Under the pieces are notes generated by a model, which saw only the letters and a program-made list of their open reading frames with translations, had not been told where the DNA came from and searched no databases. Source: Stieleria tagensis (GTDB lineage Bacteria; Planctomycetota; Planctomycetia; Pirellulales; Pirellulaceae). Taken from it: 64,000 nt of DNA. Every line of letters begins with the position of its first letter. The stretch's first letter is position 1. A program made the translations under genes and the position numbers. Of this stretch, positions 63,108 to 64,000 are shown in pieces. Where the stretch lies: the NCBI RefSeq assembly GCF_024129865.1, contig NZ_JAMYFE010000037.1:30646-94645 (forward strand), given 5' to 3'.

Positions 63108-64000
63108 CTAACGTTTTGGTTGCATTTCGGCGGCGGCATCACGTAATCGCTGCAATCCCGCCGCGGTCCGCGCGGACTCCTCGCTTAGCAGCGTTTCCTG
63201 CGGCAGGTGTCGCGCGTCGATCACCCGCTGCGAACGCACGTCGAAACGCCACTGACCGTCAAACAGACTGATGTCACCGTGGATGCCACCGCTGACCCAT
63301 CGGCGATTCGGCGGCGGACCGTTCTCCAGGCGACTGGCAAAGGACACGCCATCGAGTGCCAGATCAGCCGGTAGTGGGACATTCACATAATCACATAGGG
63401 TCGGAAACCAGTCGGACATTTCCACCAGATCGTCAACCACTGCGCCGGCCGCGATCCGACCGGGATGCCGGACGATCAACGGAATGTGCGTGCCCGCGTC
63501 ATTCAAATCACGCTTGCCGCCAACCACTGTGCCGGCGTCGGTTTGCCGCTTGCGCCGAGTGTCGGTGCCGTTGTCACCCATGAAAATCACACAGGTCTGG
63601 TCGGCAATGCCCAGCCGATCGACGGCTTGAATGATTCGTCCGCACAGGGAATCCATGTAGCCGATCATGTGTTCCAGCGATCCAGGCTGACCCGATCGGC
63701 GCTGGTCCGGGGTTGCGACGATCGGCAAATGGGGCAGCAACATGTTGTGATGAATGTAAAACGGACGTCCCGCCGCGACCGCAGATTCCATCTGGTCGAT
63801 CACATAATCCGCCAACACATCGGGTCCAAACCGCTCCGCGATGTCCGGGCGAATCATTCCATCGTGATTGAAACAGGGATTCCAATAGCGCGTTGTTTTG
63901 CCGCCGTCGCGCCAGATTTGCCACACGCACCATGAATCAAAGCCCGCATCACGACAGTGCTGGGGATGAAACTCGAGCGCCGCGAGTTGCCATTTGCCGG
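63108..64000 (-). CDS. sulfatase, truncated by the window edge
   Basis: The C-terminal 297 codons of a sulfatase; the N-terminal part with the formylglycine site lies beyond base 64000. The frame is open to the edge and reads GKWQLAALEFHPQHCRDAGFD before VWQIWRDGGK, typical of family S1 sulfatases of the planctomycete type. HHNMLLPHLPI, FMGDNGTDTRR (metal-binding Asp-Asn) and the following GGKRDLNDAGTHIPLIV are intact. An internal GTG at 63926 is not the real start. It is divergent in function from, but same strand as, the sugar operon before it. Confidence 0.9.
   Translation of the reverse strand, partial: GKWQLAALEFHPQHCRDAGFDSWCVWQIWRDGGKTTRYWNPCFNHDGMIRPDIAERFGPDVLADYVIDQMESAVAAGRPFYIHHNMLLPHLPIVATPDQRRSGQPGSLEHMIGYMDSLCGRIIQAVDRLGIADQTCVIFMGDNGTDTRRKRQTDAGTVVGGKRDLNDAGTHIPLIVRHPGRIAAGAVVDDLVEMSDWFPTLCDYVNVPLPADLALDGVSFASRLENGPPPNRRWVSGGIHGDISLFDGQWRFDVRSQRVIDARHLPQETLLSEESARTAAGLQRLRDAAAEMQPKR

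Overview
The window reads as chromosomal DNA of a planctomycete, most like the Rhodopirellula/Pirellulaceae group. The basis is family content rather than any database search: a DUF1559 pseudopilin-like protein, DUF1207 and DUF1573 proteins, two FGly-type sulfatases, a 12-heme cytochrome c, and a very dense set of two-component and PAS-domain proteins in moderately GC-rich DNA. I found no rRNA, tRNA, CRISPR array, transposase or phage gene.

Layout. 0.1-6.8 kb: PhzF-like enzyme, dodecaheme cytochrome, RlmA-like methyltransferase, nucleoside deaminase, AI-2E-type permease and two small proteins. 6.8-12.9 kb: one 2007-residue CheB-CheR-multiPAS-histidine kinase-receiver protein. 13.0-17.4 kb: MgtC-like protein, then a translationally coupled operon of an N-formylglutamate amidohydrolase-like protein, a DUF1704 metallopeptidase and a GshB-like ATP-grasp ligase. 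17.4-24.8 kb: a PA2169/DUF2383 stress protein behind a good sigma-54 promoter, then a four-gene envelope operon (GT2-GT39 fusion, LptF/G permease, second GT39, DUF1207 outer-membrane protein). 24.9-27.4 kb: DUF1559, BlaI repressor, M56 sensor protease. 27.5-34.4 kb: dioxygenase, phosphatase-cytochrome lipoprotein, MetH, c-heme sensor protein, NsrR-like repressor with a matching operator. 34.5-43.0 kb: Na/Pi cotransporter, sulfatase, RdgC-like protein, ArsR-COG0523 pair, XylR-like regulator. 43.1-45.8 kb: three secreted proteins in more AT-rich DNA. 46.0-54.2 kb: signalling cluster of two response-regulator operons, DUF892 stress protein and an NtrC-type activator. 54.5-56.0 kb: BON-domain protein and PrsW-type protease. 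56.0-63.0 kb: a carbohydrate operon (MFS transporter, Gfo/Idh/MocA oxidoreductase, isopropylmalate-dehydrogenase-like enzyme, DUF5060-type glycosidase). The right edge cuts a second sulfatase.

Two themes stand out. First, the ATP-grasp/DUF1704/amidohydrolase operon pairs a peptide-ligase-type fold with a peptidase family whose human member removes the C-terminal tyrosine of tubulin; this resembles an add/remove cycle and is the best candidate for an undescribed system. Second, several genes for stress or signalling proteins carry -24/-12 (sigma-54) elements, one a perfect consensus match, in the same window as an NtrC-type activator with an intact GAFTGA loop, suggesting a local RpoN regulon.
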